Shown here in pieces: positions 23,905 through 31,923 of a stretch of 32,036 bases of DNA. The first letter of the stretch is position 1, and each line of letters starts with the position of its first letter. The stretch is from positions 1-32,036 of the forward strand of contig DATHNI010000097.1 of NCBI GenBank assembly GCA_035486135.1. Reading direction: 5' to 3'. The position numbers were made by a program, and so were the translations under genes. This DNA comes from JASHVB01 sp035486135 (lineage in GTDB: Bacteria > Pseudomonadota > Alphaproteobacteria > Acetobacterales > Acetobacteraceae). The notes beneath the pieces are model-generated. The model searched no databases, was not told where the DNA came from, and was given only the letters and a program-made list of their open reading frames with translations.

Positions 23905-25185
23905 TTATTCCGCCGCCAGCCTGGGCATATAGGCCGGCACCGCCGCGCGTTGCGCCGCCGCCATCGGTTGCGGCCACCAGCGGTCCTCCCATTCGGAGAA
24001 CAGGCCCTGCATCTTCGGCATCACGTGCTGTGCGAACATCCGCGTGTTATAGCGGCACAGGTCCTTCTTCATGTTGCCGAATTGCAGCAGCAGCATCAGG
24101 TGGCCGACATTCAGGTTCACCGCGACCTCGCGCAATTGCTCTGCCACCTCATCGGCCGAGCCGATGATGACATAGCCCTTGTCCACGATCGCATCCATCT
24201 CGCGCGCCACCGAGGCGAAGCGCTCGCCGGTGGATTTGCCGCGCACGTTGGCATCGGCGGCCTGCTTGATCTGCGATTCGATGCCGGCGCGCTGGCTGCC
24301 CTCGCTGGTATAGCCGGGCGGCGTCGCCCAGCGCGCATCGACATGCAGGCAGCGGCCGTAGAAGTATTCCGCGGCCTCGCCGTACAGATCGAAGGCGTGC
24401 TGGCGGGATTCACCGACGCCTACGAATTGCAGGAAGCCGGCGTGATAGGGGTTGGGTTGCTTGCCGAGCCGCTTCATTTCTTCCCAGAACCCGTCCATCG
24501 TCGCGCGGCCGGCCTTGTAGCCGTAGTAGGACAGGTAGCAGTAAACGTAGTCCATCTCGGCGCACCAGCGCCACGTTTCCACCGAGCCACCGCCAGGAAT
24601 CCAGATCGGCGGATGCGGCTTCTGGACTGGGCGCGGCCAGATATTCACATAGCGCTGCTGGTTGAAGCGTCCGTTGAACGCGAAGGTATCTTGCTCGGTC
24701 CAGGCGCGCAGAACAAGGTCATGCGCTTCGTGGTAGCGCTCGCGAAGCTGGCTCGGGTTGGTGCCGTAGGCGTAGCAGGTGTCCATCGGCGTGCCGACCG
24801 GGAAGCCGGCGATCAGCCGCCCACCGGAGATCACGTCGATCATGGCGAACTCTTCCGCCACGCGGGTCGGCGGATTGTACAATGCCAGCGAGTTGCCCAT
24901 CACGCAGATCGCCGTATCGGTCGTCCGCCGGGCGAGCGACGACGCGACCAGGTTGGGCGACGGCATCAGGCCATAGCCGTTGGAGTGATGCTCGTTCACA
25001 CATATCGCATCGAAGCCGCAGGACGCGGCATATTCCAGCTCGTCCATGAAGTCGTTGTACATGAGATGCGCGCGCTTCGGATCGAACAGCGACGAGTGGA
25101 TGTCCACCCACACCGAGGGATTCGCGTCGCGGAAATCGTCCGGCAACTCGGTGTAAGGCATCAGGTGGAACCACATCAGCTTCAT
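23905..25185 (-). CDS. LLM-class flavin-dependent oxidoreductase (luciferase-like monooxygenase)
   Basis: This 426-residue TIM-barrel flavoprotein has CGFDAICVNEHHSNGYGLMPSP (about residues 50-71), typical of the family's flavin-binding first half, then NPPTRVAEEFAMIDVISGGRLIAGFPVG and a long C-terminal part with HPPIWIPGGGS. The group uses reduced FMN (or F420 in some taxa) and oxygen to oxidise small molecules. No signal peptide. AGAGG precedes the start at 25185; codons upstream in frame are not protein-like. The following gene on the same strand, an alpha/beta hydrolase, is 23 bp away, suggesting an oxidation-then-hydrolysis pair (inference). Confidence 0.9.
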   Translation of the reverse strand: MKLMWFHLMPYTELPDDFRDANPSVWVDIHSSLFDPKRAHLMYNDFMDELEYAASCGFDAICVNEHHSNGYGLMPSPNLVASSLARRTTDTAICVMGNSLALYNPPTRVAEEFAMIDVISGGRLIAGFPVGTPMDTCYAYGTNPSQLRERYHEAHDLVLRAWTEQDTFAFNGRFNQQRYVNIWPRPVQKPHPPIWIPGGGSVETWRWCAEMDYVYCYLSYYGYKAGRATMDGFWEEMKRLGKQPNPYHAGFLQFVGVGESRQHAFDLYGEAAEYFYGRCLHVDARWATPPGYTSEGSQRAGIESQIKQAADANVRGKSTGERFASVAREMDAIVDKGYVIIGSADEVAEQLREVAVNLNVGHLMLLLQFGNMKKDLCRYNTRMFAQHVMPKMQGLFSEWEDRWWPQPMAAAQRAAVPAYMPRLAAE

Positions 25186-25296
25186 CGATAACCTCTGGCT
25201 TTGGGCGGCGGCGATATACCGATCAGTATGGTCAGCGCCCCGTCGGTACGTCAACCGTCCCGCTGTCGATGCATCGAATTGATGCCGCGAAAACCA

Positions 25297-25590
25297 CTGT
25301 CATCGCGAGAAGCGTAGCGACGAAGCAATCCCCCGCCTGATGAACCACGGGCAACTCGTCAGGCGCGAGATTGCTTCGTCGCTACGCTCCTAACAAGAAA
25401 CCAGGTTCTTCCCCTCCCCTTGAGGGAGGGGGTCGGGGGAGGGGTTCGTGCGCTCCCAGCCAACGGATGCACGCACCCCTCCCCCCGGCCCCCTCCCTCA
25501 AGGGGAGGGGGAGGACCTTCACGCGACGACCTCGCCAGGTTCATTCAGGGCGGGTCGGCCCGCCGGCCGGTGCTAATTCGCAATGACAGG
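25297..25590. repeat. Intergenic repeat GCGTAGCGACGAAGCAATC, apparently split by another palindrome
   Basis: AGCGTAGCGACGAAGCAATC (25311-25330) and its perfect complement (25369-25388) form a stem. The outer part of the left arm, CTGTCATCGCG (25297-25307), has its complement not next to the right arm but at about 25579-25589 (CGCAATGACAG). The 190 bp in between holds a GAGGGAGG palindrome. This looks like an insertion into the right arm. The 450-bp gap from 25186 to 25636 contains no gene I can support. Confidence 0.7.
25411..25510. repeat. GAGGGAGG palindrome, copy 2
   Basis: CCCCTCCCCTTGAGGGAGG at the left (from 25411) and its complement ending at 25510 enclose a 26-base loop. Arms are about 36-38 bp with a few mismatches and one or two indels. 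The outer 19 bp are the same as in copy 1 at 22996. Confidence 0.85.
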
Positions 25591-25636
25591 AGGCCTTGCG
25601 CCAACATGCTGCTTGGCCAAAGGGCGTGCCTTCCGG

Positions 25637-26299
25637 CTACGATGCTCCTGCTCCCCCTGTTAGTGGCACAAATGCGACCGACAGCAGCGATCGCGAGGTA
25701 ACGTGCCCCGCTGCGTCCTTGCGCAGCAGCCGTAGAGCTTGCTCGCCGTACGGCTCACCCACCGGGATTACCATCCGGCCGCCCGGCCGCAATTGTTCCA
25801 CCAGCGCGGGAGGCACCTCGCGCGCCGCGGCGGTGACCATGATCGCGTCGAACGGCGCGCGTTCGGGCCAGCCCAGCGCTCCGTCGCCGGTGCGTAGCGC
25901 GATCCGCCCATAGCCCTCCGCCGCCAATACCTGTGCCGCGCGCGCCGCAAGCTCCGGGATGACCTCGATCGAGCAAATATTGTCGGATAGTTCCGCGAGG
26001 ACCGCCGCCTGGTAGCCTGAGCCGGTGCCAACCTCCAGGACGCGGTCCTCCCGGCGCAGGTCCAACATATCGGTCATCAGGGCGACAATGTAAGGCTGCG
26101 AAATGGTTTGGCCGCAGCCAATCTGCAGCGGCGCGTTGGCATAGGCCCGGCGAGCCAGCGCTTCCGGCACGAACGCCGCGCGCCGGACCCTGCGCAGCGC
26201 CTCCAGCACGCGCGGATCGAACCGCGGGCGTCCGGTCCACCGCGCGGTGTCGCGTGCATCTTGCTCGATCTCTTCGATCAGTTCGTGCTGCGTGGTCAT
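25637..26299 (-). CDS. pcm: Protein-L-isoaspartate O-methyltransferase
   Basis: This 220-residue enzyme methylates abnormal L-isoaspartyl residues with SAM so that damaged proteins can be repaired. Marks of the family are RRAAFVPEALARRAYANAPL, GCGQTISQPYIVALMTDML (about 61-79) and the SAM loop VLEVGTGSGYQAAVLAEL (87-104), followed by a GALGWPERAPFDAIMVTAAA segment. The start at 26299 has GGGAGG upstream; an in-frame ATG further out lacks one. Typical neighbours (surE, nlpD) are absent. It is divergent from the monooxygenase gene at 26426. Confidence 0.93.
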   Translation of the reverse strand: MTTQHELIEEIEQDARDTARWTGRPRFDPRVLEALRRVRRAAFVPEALARRAYANAPLQIGCGQTISQPYIVALMTDMLDLRREDRVLEVGTGSGYQAAVLAELSDNICSIEVIPELAARAAQVLAAEGYGRIALRTGDGALGWPERAPFDAIMVTAAAREVPPALVEQLRPGGRMVIPVGEPYGEQALRLLRKDAAGHVTSRSLLSVAFVPLTGGAGAS

Positions 26300-26425
26300 G
26301 CGAGCCTCCCTGGAGCCCGCCTGCGCCGCCCCGCCTGCGTCACCGGGCGGCAGCACCAGCGGTTTTGCGCATGGCGTTCGGCTGGTTGTAGCTTGGGCGC
26401 ATCACGTGCCGGAGGAAACCAGAAG

Positions 26426-27616
26426 ATGGACATGCAGCACCCAGGGGAAGCCGACACGGCGGCGAATCCCGTCGCCCGCGCCCGCGCCCTGATCCCGCTG
26501 CTGCAACAGGCGGCCCCCCGCATCGACGCGGCGCGCGAGCTGCCACCGGACGTGCTGGACGCGATGTTCGCCGCCGGGATGTTCCGCCTGCTGGTGCCGC
26601 GGTCCTGTGGCGGTGCCGAACTGGAGCCGGCGACCTATGTGCAATGCGTCGAAGCGATCGCCATGGGCGACGCCAGCGCCGCCTGGTGCATGAACCAGGG
26701 CTCGGTCAGCATGATGTCCGCCGCCTATATGGGCCTCGACGCCGCGCGCGAGGCGTTCGGTGGCGAGCGCGACGTGCTCGCCTGGGGCTATGGCCCGAAC
26801 GGCCGGGCGGTGCGCGTCGAGGGCGGCTGGCGCGTCACCGGCAAGTGGTCGTTCGCCAGCGGCAGCCGCCATTCGACGTGGCTCGGCGCGCACTGCCTGT
26901 GTGTGGAGGCCGACGGGACACCGATACAAGGGCCGGCCGGCAAGGCCTGGGAACGCACCGCGCTGTTCCGGCGCGAACAGGCGAAGATCGACGACATCTG
27001 GTTCGTGCTGGGGCTGCGCGGCACCGGCAGCGACACCTACTCGGTGACGGACCTGTTCGTGGATGACGCGCACGTCTTCACCCGCGATTACGCCGGGGAG
27101 CGGCGGGAACCCGGCACGCTGTATCGGTTCCATATGATGCAGATGTACGCGGCGGGGTTTGCCTGCGTGGCGCTGGGGATCGCGCGGCAGACGCTCGATA
27201 CGTTCATCGTGATGGCGGGGACCAAGGCGCCAGCGCAGTCGCAGACCCTGCTGCGCGACAACAACACGATCCAGCACATCATCGGCCATTCGGATGCAAG
27301 GCTGAAGGCGGCGCGCGCCTGGCTGCTGCGGCTGCTGGAGGAGACGTATGCGGAGGTCGGCCGCACCGGCGAGCTGAACGTGGACCAGCGCATCAGCATT
27401 CGCCAGGCCACCACCTACGCGATCCACGAGGCGCGCGACGTGGTTACCACGATCTACCACGAGGCCGGCTCGACCGCGATCTTCGACAACCAGCCGTTCG
27501 AGCGGCGGCTGCGCGACGTGAACAGTGTGTCGCAGCAGTTGCAGGGGCGGCGGGCGCATTTCGAGACGGTCGGGCAGCACATGCTCGGGCTGGAGACCAG
27601 CCTGCGCAACGTGTAG
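26426..27616 (+). CDS. Acyl-CoA dehydrogenase-fold flavin-dependent monooxygenase
   Basis: This 396-residue protein has the helical N-terminal domain (LIPLLQQAAPRIDAARELPPDVLDAMFAAGMFRLLVP, about 19-55), a middle beta domain with WRVTGKWSFASGSRHSTWLGA and LGLRGTGSDTYSVTDLFV, and C-terminal helices with DARLKAARAWLLRLLEETYAE and EAGSTAIFDNQPFERRLRDV. The layout matches group D flavin monooxygenases (HsaA, HpaB-like, DszC-like; Acyl-CoA_dh_2), which hydroxylate aromatic or sulfur compounds with FMNH2 from a separate reductase. No reductase is in the window. True acyl-CoA dehydrogenase activity is a less likely alternative. GGAGG lies ten bases before the ATG. Confidence 0.85.
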   Translation: MDMQHPGEADTAANPVARARALIPLLQQAAPRIDAARELPPDVLDAMFAAGMFRLLVPRSCGGAELEPATYVQCVEAIAMGDASAAWCMNQGSVSMMSAAYMGLDAAREAFGGERDVLAWGYGPNGRAVRVEGGWRVTGKWSFASGSRHSTWLGAHCLCVEADGTPIQGPAGKAWERTALFRREQAKIDDIWFVLGLRGTGSDTYSVTDLFVDDAHVFTRDYAGERREPGTLYRFHMMQMYAAGFACVALGIARQTLDTFIVMAGTKAPAQSQTLLRDNNTIQHIIGHSDARLKAARAWLLRLLEETYAEVGRTGELNVDQRISIRQATTYAIHEARDVVTTIYHEAGSTAIFDNQPFERRLRDVNSVSQQLQGRRAHFETVGQHMLGLETSLRNV

Positions 27617-27694
27617 GCGTGGGACGGAGGGAGGGCAGAGTGAGCGTGCAGTGTGCCGACCCGATCCCCTTCACCCTCGCCGCTTCGCGTCTCG

Positions 27695-27720
27695 ACCTCT
27701 CCCGCTCTCGCGGGAGAGGT
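27695..27720. repeat. CCTCTCCCGC palindrome, copy 3
   Basis: ACCTCTCCCGC and its complement with a four-base loop TCTC, followed by TTTT on the + strand. It lies between the convergent monooxygenase and esterase genes, two bases from the esterase stop, and probably terminates both. Confidence 0.75.
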
Positions 27721-27722
27721 TT

Positions 27723-28946
27723 TCAGAGCGCGGCGTAGACCATGTCGCGGAACAGCACACGGTAGTGTTCGCGCTGGCCGGGGGCCTGGATCATGAGCAC
27801 CGCGGTCAGGCGTTCCGCGGGGTCCACCCAGAACGTGGTCCCCGCGACGCCACCCCAGAAGTAGCTGCCGACCGAGCCTGGGAACGGCGCCATTCCGGCC
27901 GCCAGCCGCACCGCGAAGCCGAGCCCGAACCCATGGCCGGGCGGCAGCAGCTCGGGTGACGCATCGAGGCCGCCCAGGTGGTCGGCCGTCATCAGCTCGA
28001 TCGTCTTGCGGCCGAGCAATGGCGTGTGGCCGAACGTGCCGCCGTTCAGCAGCATGTGCAGGAAGCGGGCGTAGTCCATCGCGGTGGAAACCATCCCGCC
28101 ACCACCCGATTCGAAGATCGCCGGGCGCCTGACATCGAGCAATGCGACCTTGGTGCCGCCTTCCGGATCGCTCGGGAACGGCTCAGCGATGCGGTCGTGG
28201 AGCGGGTCCGGGACCGCGAAGCCGGTGTCCTGCATGCCCAGCGGTTGCAGGATTCGTTCGGCCAGGAACTGGCCCAGGGCCTGTCCGGAGATCACCTCGA
28301 CCAGCCGCCCCAGCACGTCGGTCGAGCGGCTGTACTCCCAGCGTGCGCCTGGCTGAAACAGCAACGGCAGCCCGCCGAGTGCCGCCGCTTGCTCCTGGTT
28401 GGTCTGCCGGAGGCGGTGCACCCTGGCCTCCAGATAGGCCTTGTGCAGCGGGGTATTGCCGCGGAACTCGTAGGTGAGGCCGGACGTGTGGCGCAGCAGG
28501 TCCTGCACGGTGACCGCCCGACGCGCGTCGGTGGTTTCCATGGCGCCGCTGGTGAACACGGCGACGCGGGGCCGGGCGAACTCCGGCAGATACCGGTGGA
28601 TCGGATCGCCCAGCAGCAGGCGGCCTTCCTCGCACAACAGCATCACCGCAACCGAGACGAGCGGCTTGGTCATCGAATAGATGCGGAAGATCGCGTCCAG
28701 CGGCATGGGCACGTCCCGGGCCGGATCGAGCCTGCCGAAAGCCTGGTGGAACGCCACCTTGCCGTGGCGGGTGACCAGCGCCACCGCGCCGGGGATGTGG
28801 CCGCGCGCCACCCGGTCTTCCAGGGTGTGTGAGAGGCGGGTCAGCGCCGACGCGGACAGTCCGACGTCCTCGGGGTTCGCGGTGGGCAGCGGGGCGGCGG
28901 GCAGCGACGTGGTGGGTAGCGGGGCGGTGGGCGGAGGCGTGGTCAT
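27723..28946 (-). CDS. Beta-lactamase-fold serine hydrolase (family VIII esterase type)
   Basis: This 407-residue protein has the SxxK motif S91-M-T-K94 (RIYSMTKPLVSVAVM), Tyr205 in WEYSRSTDVLGRLVEV as the second catalytic motif and WGGVAGTTFWVDP in place of the KTG or HxG box. This combination is typical of family VIII carboxylesterases such as EstB, which split esters and only rarely beta-lactams. The first 25 residues are a PLPT-rich disordered tail with no signal peptide, so the protein is probably cytoplasmic. GGGAGA lies before the ATG. It ends at a palindrome that also closes the monooxygenase gene. Confidence 0.88.
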   Translation of the reverse strand: MTTPPPTAPLPTTSLPAAPLPTANPEDVGLSASALTRLSHTLEDRVARGHIPGAVALVTRHGKVAFHQAFGRLDPARDVPMPLDAIFRIYSMTKPLVSVAVMLLCEEGRLLLGDPIHRYLPEFARPRVAVFTSGAMETTDARRAVTVQDLLRHTSGLTYEFRGNTPLHKAYLEARVHRLRQTNQEQAAALGGLPLLFQPGARWEYSRSTDVLGRLVEVISGQALGQFLAERILQPLGMQDTGFAVPDPLHDRIAEPFPSDPEGGTKVALLDVRRPAIFESGGGGMVSTAMDYARFLHMLLNGGTFGHTPLLGRKTIELMTADHLGGLDASPELLPPGHGFGLGFAVRLAAGMAPFPGSVGSYFWGGVAGTTFWVDPAERLTAVLMIQAPGQREHYRVLFRDMVYAAL

Positions 28947-29019
28947 GCTGGCGTCTCCCGTCGGTGCCGGCTTGCGGCGCGGGGGACGATCTTGGCACGG
29001 CCAGGGCGCGACGTCTTAT

Positions 29020-29050
29020 CCCTCTCCCGCGGAACCCGCGCGGGAGAGGG
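29020..29050. repeat. CCTCTCCCGC palindrome, copy 4
   Basis: CCCTCTCCCGCG and its complement with a seven-base loop. It lies ten bases past the stop of the small membrane protein on the - strand and 74 bases upstream of the esterase start. Confidence 0.75.
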
Positions 29051-29060
29051 TTTGCTTGCG

Positions 29061-29189
29061 TCAGTGCGGCAGGCCGATCAGGGCAAGCGAGACGACCGCA
29101 GTCACCGCGGCGATCAAAATGGCGATCAGGGCCGGCTTCAGATGGTTCTCACCGGTATCGAGGCTTTGGTCGGGATGCGTGGCACTCAT
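29061..29189 (-). CDS. 42-residue single-pass membrane protein
   Basis: The frame starts MSATHPDQSLDTGENHLKP, then one hydrophobic helix (ALIAILIAAVTAVVSLALIG) and ends GLPH. The hydrophilic head has charged residues and the helix would span the inner membrane once. GGGAG lies about ten bases before the ATG. It is followed at its 3' end by a palindromic hairpin and preceded by an FNR/FixK-type box 66 bp upstream, which supports a real, regulated gene. I do not recognise the family; it is not CydX- or CcoQ-like by eye. Function unknown. Confidence 0.6.
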   Translation of the reverse strand: MSATHPDQSLDTGENHLKPALIAILIAAVTAVVSLALIGLPH

Positions 29190-29254
29190 GCGGGTGAAGC
29201 TCCCTGGCGGTTGCACAGGGGACGCATGCTGCCGGTTGCCGACAGCCGCAGTCT

Positions 29255-29268
29255 TTGATCTGAGTCAA
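29255..29268 (-). promoter_or_regulatory. FNR/FixK/Anr-type binding site
   Basis: TTGATCTGAGTCAA fits TTGA-N6-TCAA exactly and the stricter TTGAT-N4-ATCAA with one mismatch; flanking T and A extend the symmetry. Its centre is about 72 bp upstream of the small membrane protein start. If it acts at -41.5, transcription would begin near 29220. Confidence 0.6.
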
Positions 29269-29420
29269 AATGACATCATTGTTGTCGTATGGTGGCGCCT
29301 TGGAACGGCTGTGGGTGGTCGGCGCAGGCTGGCCAGCCAGGTCTTGCTTCGTTGCCGGGCGCAGGCTGTGCGCGGGGGAACCTCGCGAGCGCAGGTGTGC
29401 GCTGGCAGCACCGCTTTTGA

Positions 29421-29565
29421 CACGGATTAGCACGGACAACAGCTTAAGCCACGGATTGGCACGGACAGTAGAAGTTTGCCGAAATACGCAACGATGTCCG
29501 CTGGCGCAGGATTTATTGTTTCCGTGCTAATCGGTGGCTTAAGCAGCTTTCCGCGCTAATCCGTG
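29421..29565. repeat. Inverted repeat with CACGGATTAG motifs
   Basis: Arms 29421-29465 and 29521-29565 match at 39 of 45 positions. Each arm contains two CACGGATT motifs, one at each end. The loop of 55 bases is AT-richer than the surroundings. The gap from 29190 to 29621 has no other gene I can support. Confidence 0.8.
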
Positions 29566-29621
29566 TTGGATCCTCCTTGCTTTCTCATAAAACATCACGC
29601 CCATCCGCGGGCGCGGGCACC

Positions 29622-30410
29622 TCACACCGTGAATTGCTCGGCGATGATGCGCTCCGACAACCCACGGTCCGGATCGAACAGCACCGTCACCGTCACCTCG
29701 CGATCCTCGCTCACCGCCACCGACGTCACGTCGCGCACTTCGGTGAAATCCGCGACCGCGGCGGTGGGGCGCTTGTCGGCCTCCAGCACCTCGAACAACA
29801 CCTCGGCGGTGCTCGGCAGTAGCGCGCCGCGCCAGCGCCGGGGACGGAACGCCGAGATCGGCGTCAGCGGCAGCAGGTTCGCCGACAGCGGCACGATCGG
29901 CCCGTGCGCCGACAGGTTATACGCGGTCGATCCCGCGGGCGTGGAAATCAGCACCCCGTCGCAGGACAGCTCGGCCAGCCGCACCCGCCCATCCACCGTG
30001 ATGCGGATCTTGGCGCTCTGGCGCAGTTGCCGGAGCAAGCTGACCTCGTTGAACGCCAGCGCCTCGTGCACCTCGCCGGACCGCATCACCGCCTTCATGC
30101 GCAGCGGATGCAGTTCGGCCGCCTGGGCGCGGGCCAGGCGCTCCGGCAGATCGTCCTCAATGAACGGGTTCATCAGGAAGCCGACCGAGCCGCAGTTCAT
30201 CCCGTAGACCGGGATATGGCGGTCCAGTACGCGGTGGATCGTTTCCAGCATCGAGCCGTCGCCGCCCAGCGCCACCGCCACCGAGGCCCGGGCCAGCGGG
30301 CAATGCCCATAGCGCGCCACCAGCCGGTTGCGTGCATCGGTCGCCAGCGGCGTCGTCGCCGCGTGGAAGCTGATATGCCCGGGGCCGTAAAGCGCCTGCC
30401 CGCCTGGCAT
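29622..30410 (-). CDS. nadK: NAD kinase
   Basis: This 262-residue enzyme phosphorylates NAD to NADP. It has the GGDGS motif (49-53, Asp51 catalytic), YGMNCGSVGFLMN (69-81), the FNEVSLLR segment that contacts NAD, and DGVLISTPAGSTAYNLSAHGP. Length fits the short alphaproteobacterial form. The ATG at 30410 has GAGGAG nine bases upstream; a GTG at 30434, overlapping the Nit-gene stop, is an alternative. It is downstream of the Nit-type amidase gene, likely in one operon. Confidence 0.93.
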   Translation of the reverse strand: MPGGQALYGPGHISFHAATTPLATDARNRLVARYGHCPLARASVAVALGGDGSMLETIHRVLDRHIPVYGMNCGSVGFLMNPFIEDDLPERLARAQAAELHPLRMKAVMRSGEVHEALAFNEVSLLRQLRQSAKIRITVDGRVRLAELSCDGVLISTPAGSTAYNLSAHGPIVPLSANLLPLTPISAFRPRRWRGALLPSTAEVLFEVLEADKRPTAAVADFTEVRDVTSVAVSEDREVTVTVLFDPDRGLSERIIAEQFTV

Positions 30411-30430
30411 CTCGACTGGCTCCTCGTCGT

Positions 30431-31267
30431 TCACACGCGTTTCCGGTGTTCCAGCACCGGCATGTCGCGCCGCACCCGCGCGGTGACTTTCGGATCGATC
30501 CGCGCGGTGGCCCAGCCGGTGCCGTCCGAGACCTTGGTCACCACGTGGCCCCACGGGTCGCAGATCAGCGAGTGGCCGTAGGTGAAGCGCGCTTCGCCCT
30601 TGCCCTCCAGGTGCTTGCCCCAGGTTGCGGGGGCGGCGAACCAGCACTGGGTCTCGATGGCGCGGCCGCGGATCAGCACCTCCCAGTGGTCCTTGCCGGT
30701 GGCCAGCGTGAACGCGCTGGGCAGGAAGATCACGTCGGCGCCTTGTTCCCGCAGCTTCCAGAACAGGTCGGGGAAGCGGATGTCGTAGCAGATGGCGCAG
30801 CCGACGGTGACCCCGTCGGCCTGGTAGGTGACGACCTCGTCGCCGGCGCCGTAGGTGTTGCTCTCGCGATAGCCGGTGCCGTCGGGGGCGACGATGTCGA
30901 ACAGATGCATCTTGCGGTAGCGGGCGATCTCGGTGCCGTCCGGGTTGAACACCACGGTGGTGTTGAACAACTTTTCCGGCCCCTTCTCGATGATCGAGCC
31001 CCCGTGCACGTGGGTTTTGGTGGCACGGGCGGTCTCGCGCAGGAACTCGTAGGCGGGGCCGCCGGGCTCGTTGGAGCCCTTCGCCGGCAGCGTTTCGGCA
31101 TTGGCGTTGCGGGTGGCGCGGTCGCCGCCCAGGCTGTCCCACACCTCCGGGAGGCTGACGATGCCGGGACGGTCGGCGTCCACCGCTTCGCCGATCAGGC
31201 GGCGGGCCTGGGCGATGTTTTCCGATTTGTCGGCGCCGGGGTTCATCTGGACCACGCTGATGCGCAT
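30431..31267 (-). CDS. Nit-type carbon-nitrogen hydrolase (nitrilase superfamily)
   Basis: This 278-residue amidase has the Glu-Lys-Cys triad: E41 in SLPEVWDS, K119 in YRKMHLFDI and C160 in GCAICYDIRFPDLF. The match is to the Nit1/Nit2 branch, which hydrolyses deaminated glutathione or omega-amides such as alpha-ketoglutaramate. In either case it would act as a repair enzyme in the cytoplasm. CAGGAG lies before the ATG at 31267. Its stop is 20 bases from the nadK start, so the two genes form a probable operon. Confidence 0.9.
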   Translation of the reverse strand: MRISVVQMNPGADKSENIAQARRLIGEAVDADRPGIVSLPEVWDSLGGDRATRNANAETLPAKGSNEPGGPAYEFLRETARATKTHVHGGSIIEKGPEKLFNTTVVFNPDGTEIARYRKMHLFDIVAPDGTGYRESNTYGAGDEVVTYQADGVTVGCAICYDIRFPDLFWKLREQGADVIFLPSAFTLATGKDHWEVLIRGRAIETQCWFAAPATWGKHLEGKGEARFTYGHSLICDPWGHVVTKVSDGTGWATARIDPKVTARVRRDMPVLEHRKRV

Positions 31268-31759
31268 CGGCAGGCTCCTGCTTGTGTCGCGGCGGCAGCG
31301 AAGCGTACCCGGCGCGCGGAGGCAATCTGCTTCACCACGCCGACGTCGGTATCATGTCCGCCCCAGCCTGCGCTGTTTGGTGCGCCGTTGGGCGGCGGCG
31401 CGACGGATGGCGGCATTGCCGGTGCGGGAGCCGGCGGGGGCGGGCGGCGACGGGCGGCACGGGTGCAGGGGGTTTTGCCGCGAGTGGCGCAACCCGCGCC
31501 GCCGCACCGCGCGGCGGACGCGTCGCCGATCAGGTGCGTGGCGTTTTGGAGCAACCTCCTCTGGCGCCGCGGGATGGGCGGGCGCCGCGGCGCCGCGCGG
31601 TCCTTGCGCGGCGTGTTCTGGTGCATGAGATTTTGCCGCCGCAGGCTGATCGAGCTGCAGCGGGCGTGGCGCACCGGGAAAATAGAAATTCGACTGTGCC
31701 TGCGCTGGGATCGGCAGCCGATGGGAACCTGGCATTGTGTTGCTCGCCGGCAGCAAAGG
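31268..31759. other. About 490 bp with no gene that can be supported
   Basis: Open frames exist on both strands because of high GC, but none shows a recognised motif, and the frames start without an SD. One - strand frame (31352-31735, 127 residues, Arg/Pro/Ala-rich, with SNFYFPGAPRPLQLDQ near its start) is the best of them and may be a basic small protein; I do not call it. Confidence 0.3.
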
Positions 31760-31923
31760 AAGCTTTTAACACGGAGGCAGAACGAGAACCACGGAGGACC
31801 ACGGAGCGCGCGTGCCTCCCGATCAGCCGGGTTGACGGGGCCGCGTATCTCCCAGTTGCCGCAACAGGCACATGGGCTCCGTGGCCCTCCGTGGGTCTCG
31901 TTCTGCCTCCGTGTTAAAAGCTT
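31760..31923. repeat. Inverted repeat with CACGGAGG motifs
   Basis: Arms 31760-31807 and 31876-31923 match at 46 of 48 positions, with a 68-base loop. Each arm contains three CACGGAG motifs and an outer AAGCTTTTAACACGGAGG. No gene is inside or visible to the window end at 32036. Confidence 0.9.

Noticed and set aside
22996..25510. CRISPR-like array suggested by repeated GAGGGAGG blocks
   Set aside because: There are only two elements, each a long palindrome, with no regular spacers and no cas genes.
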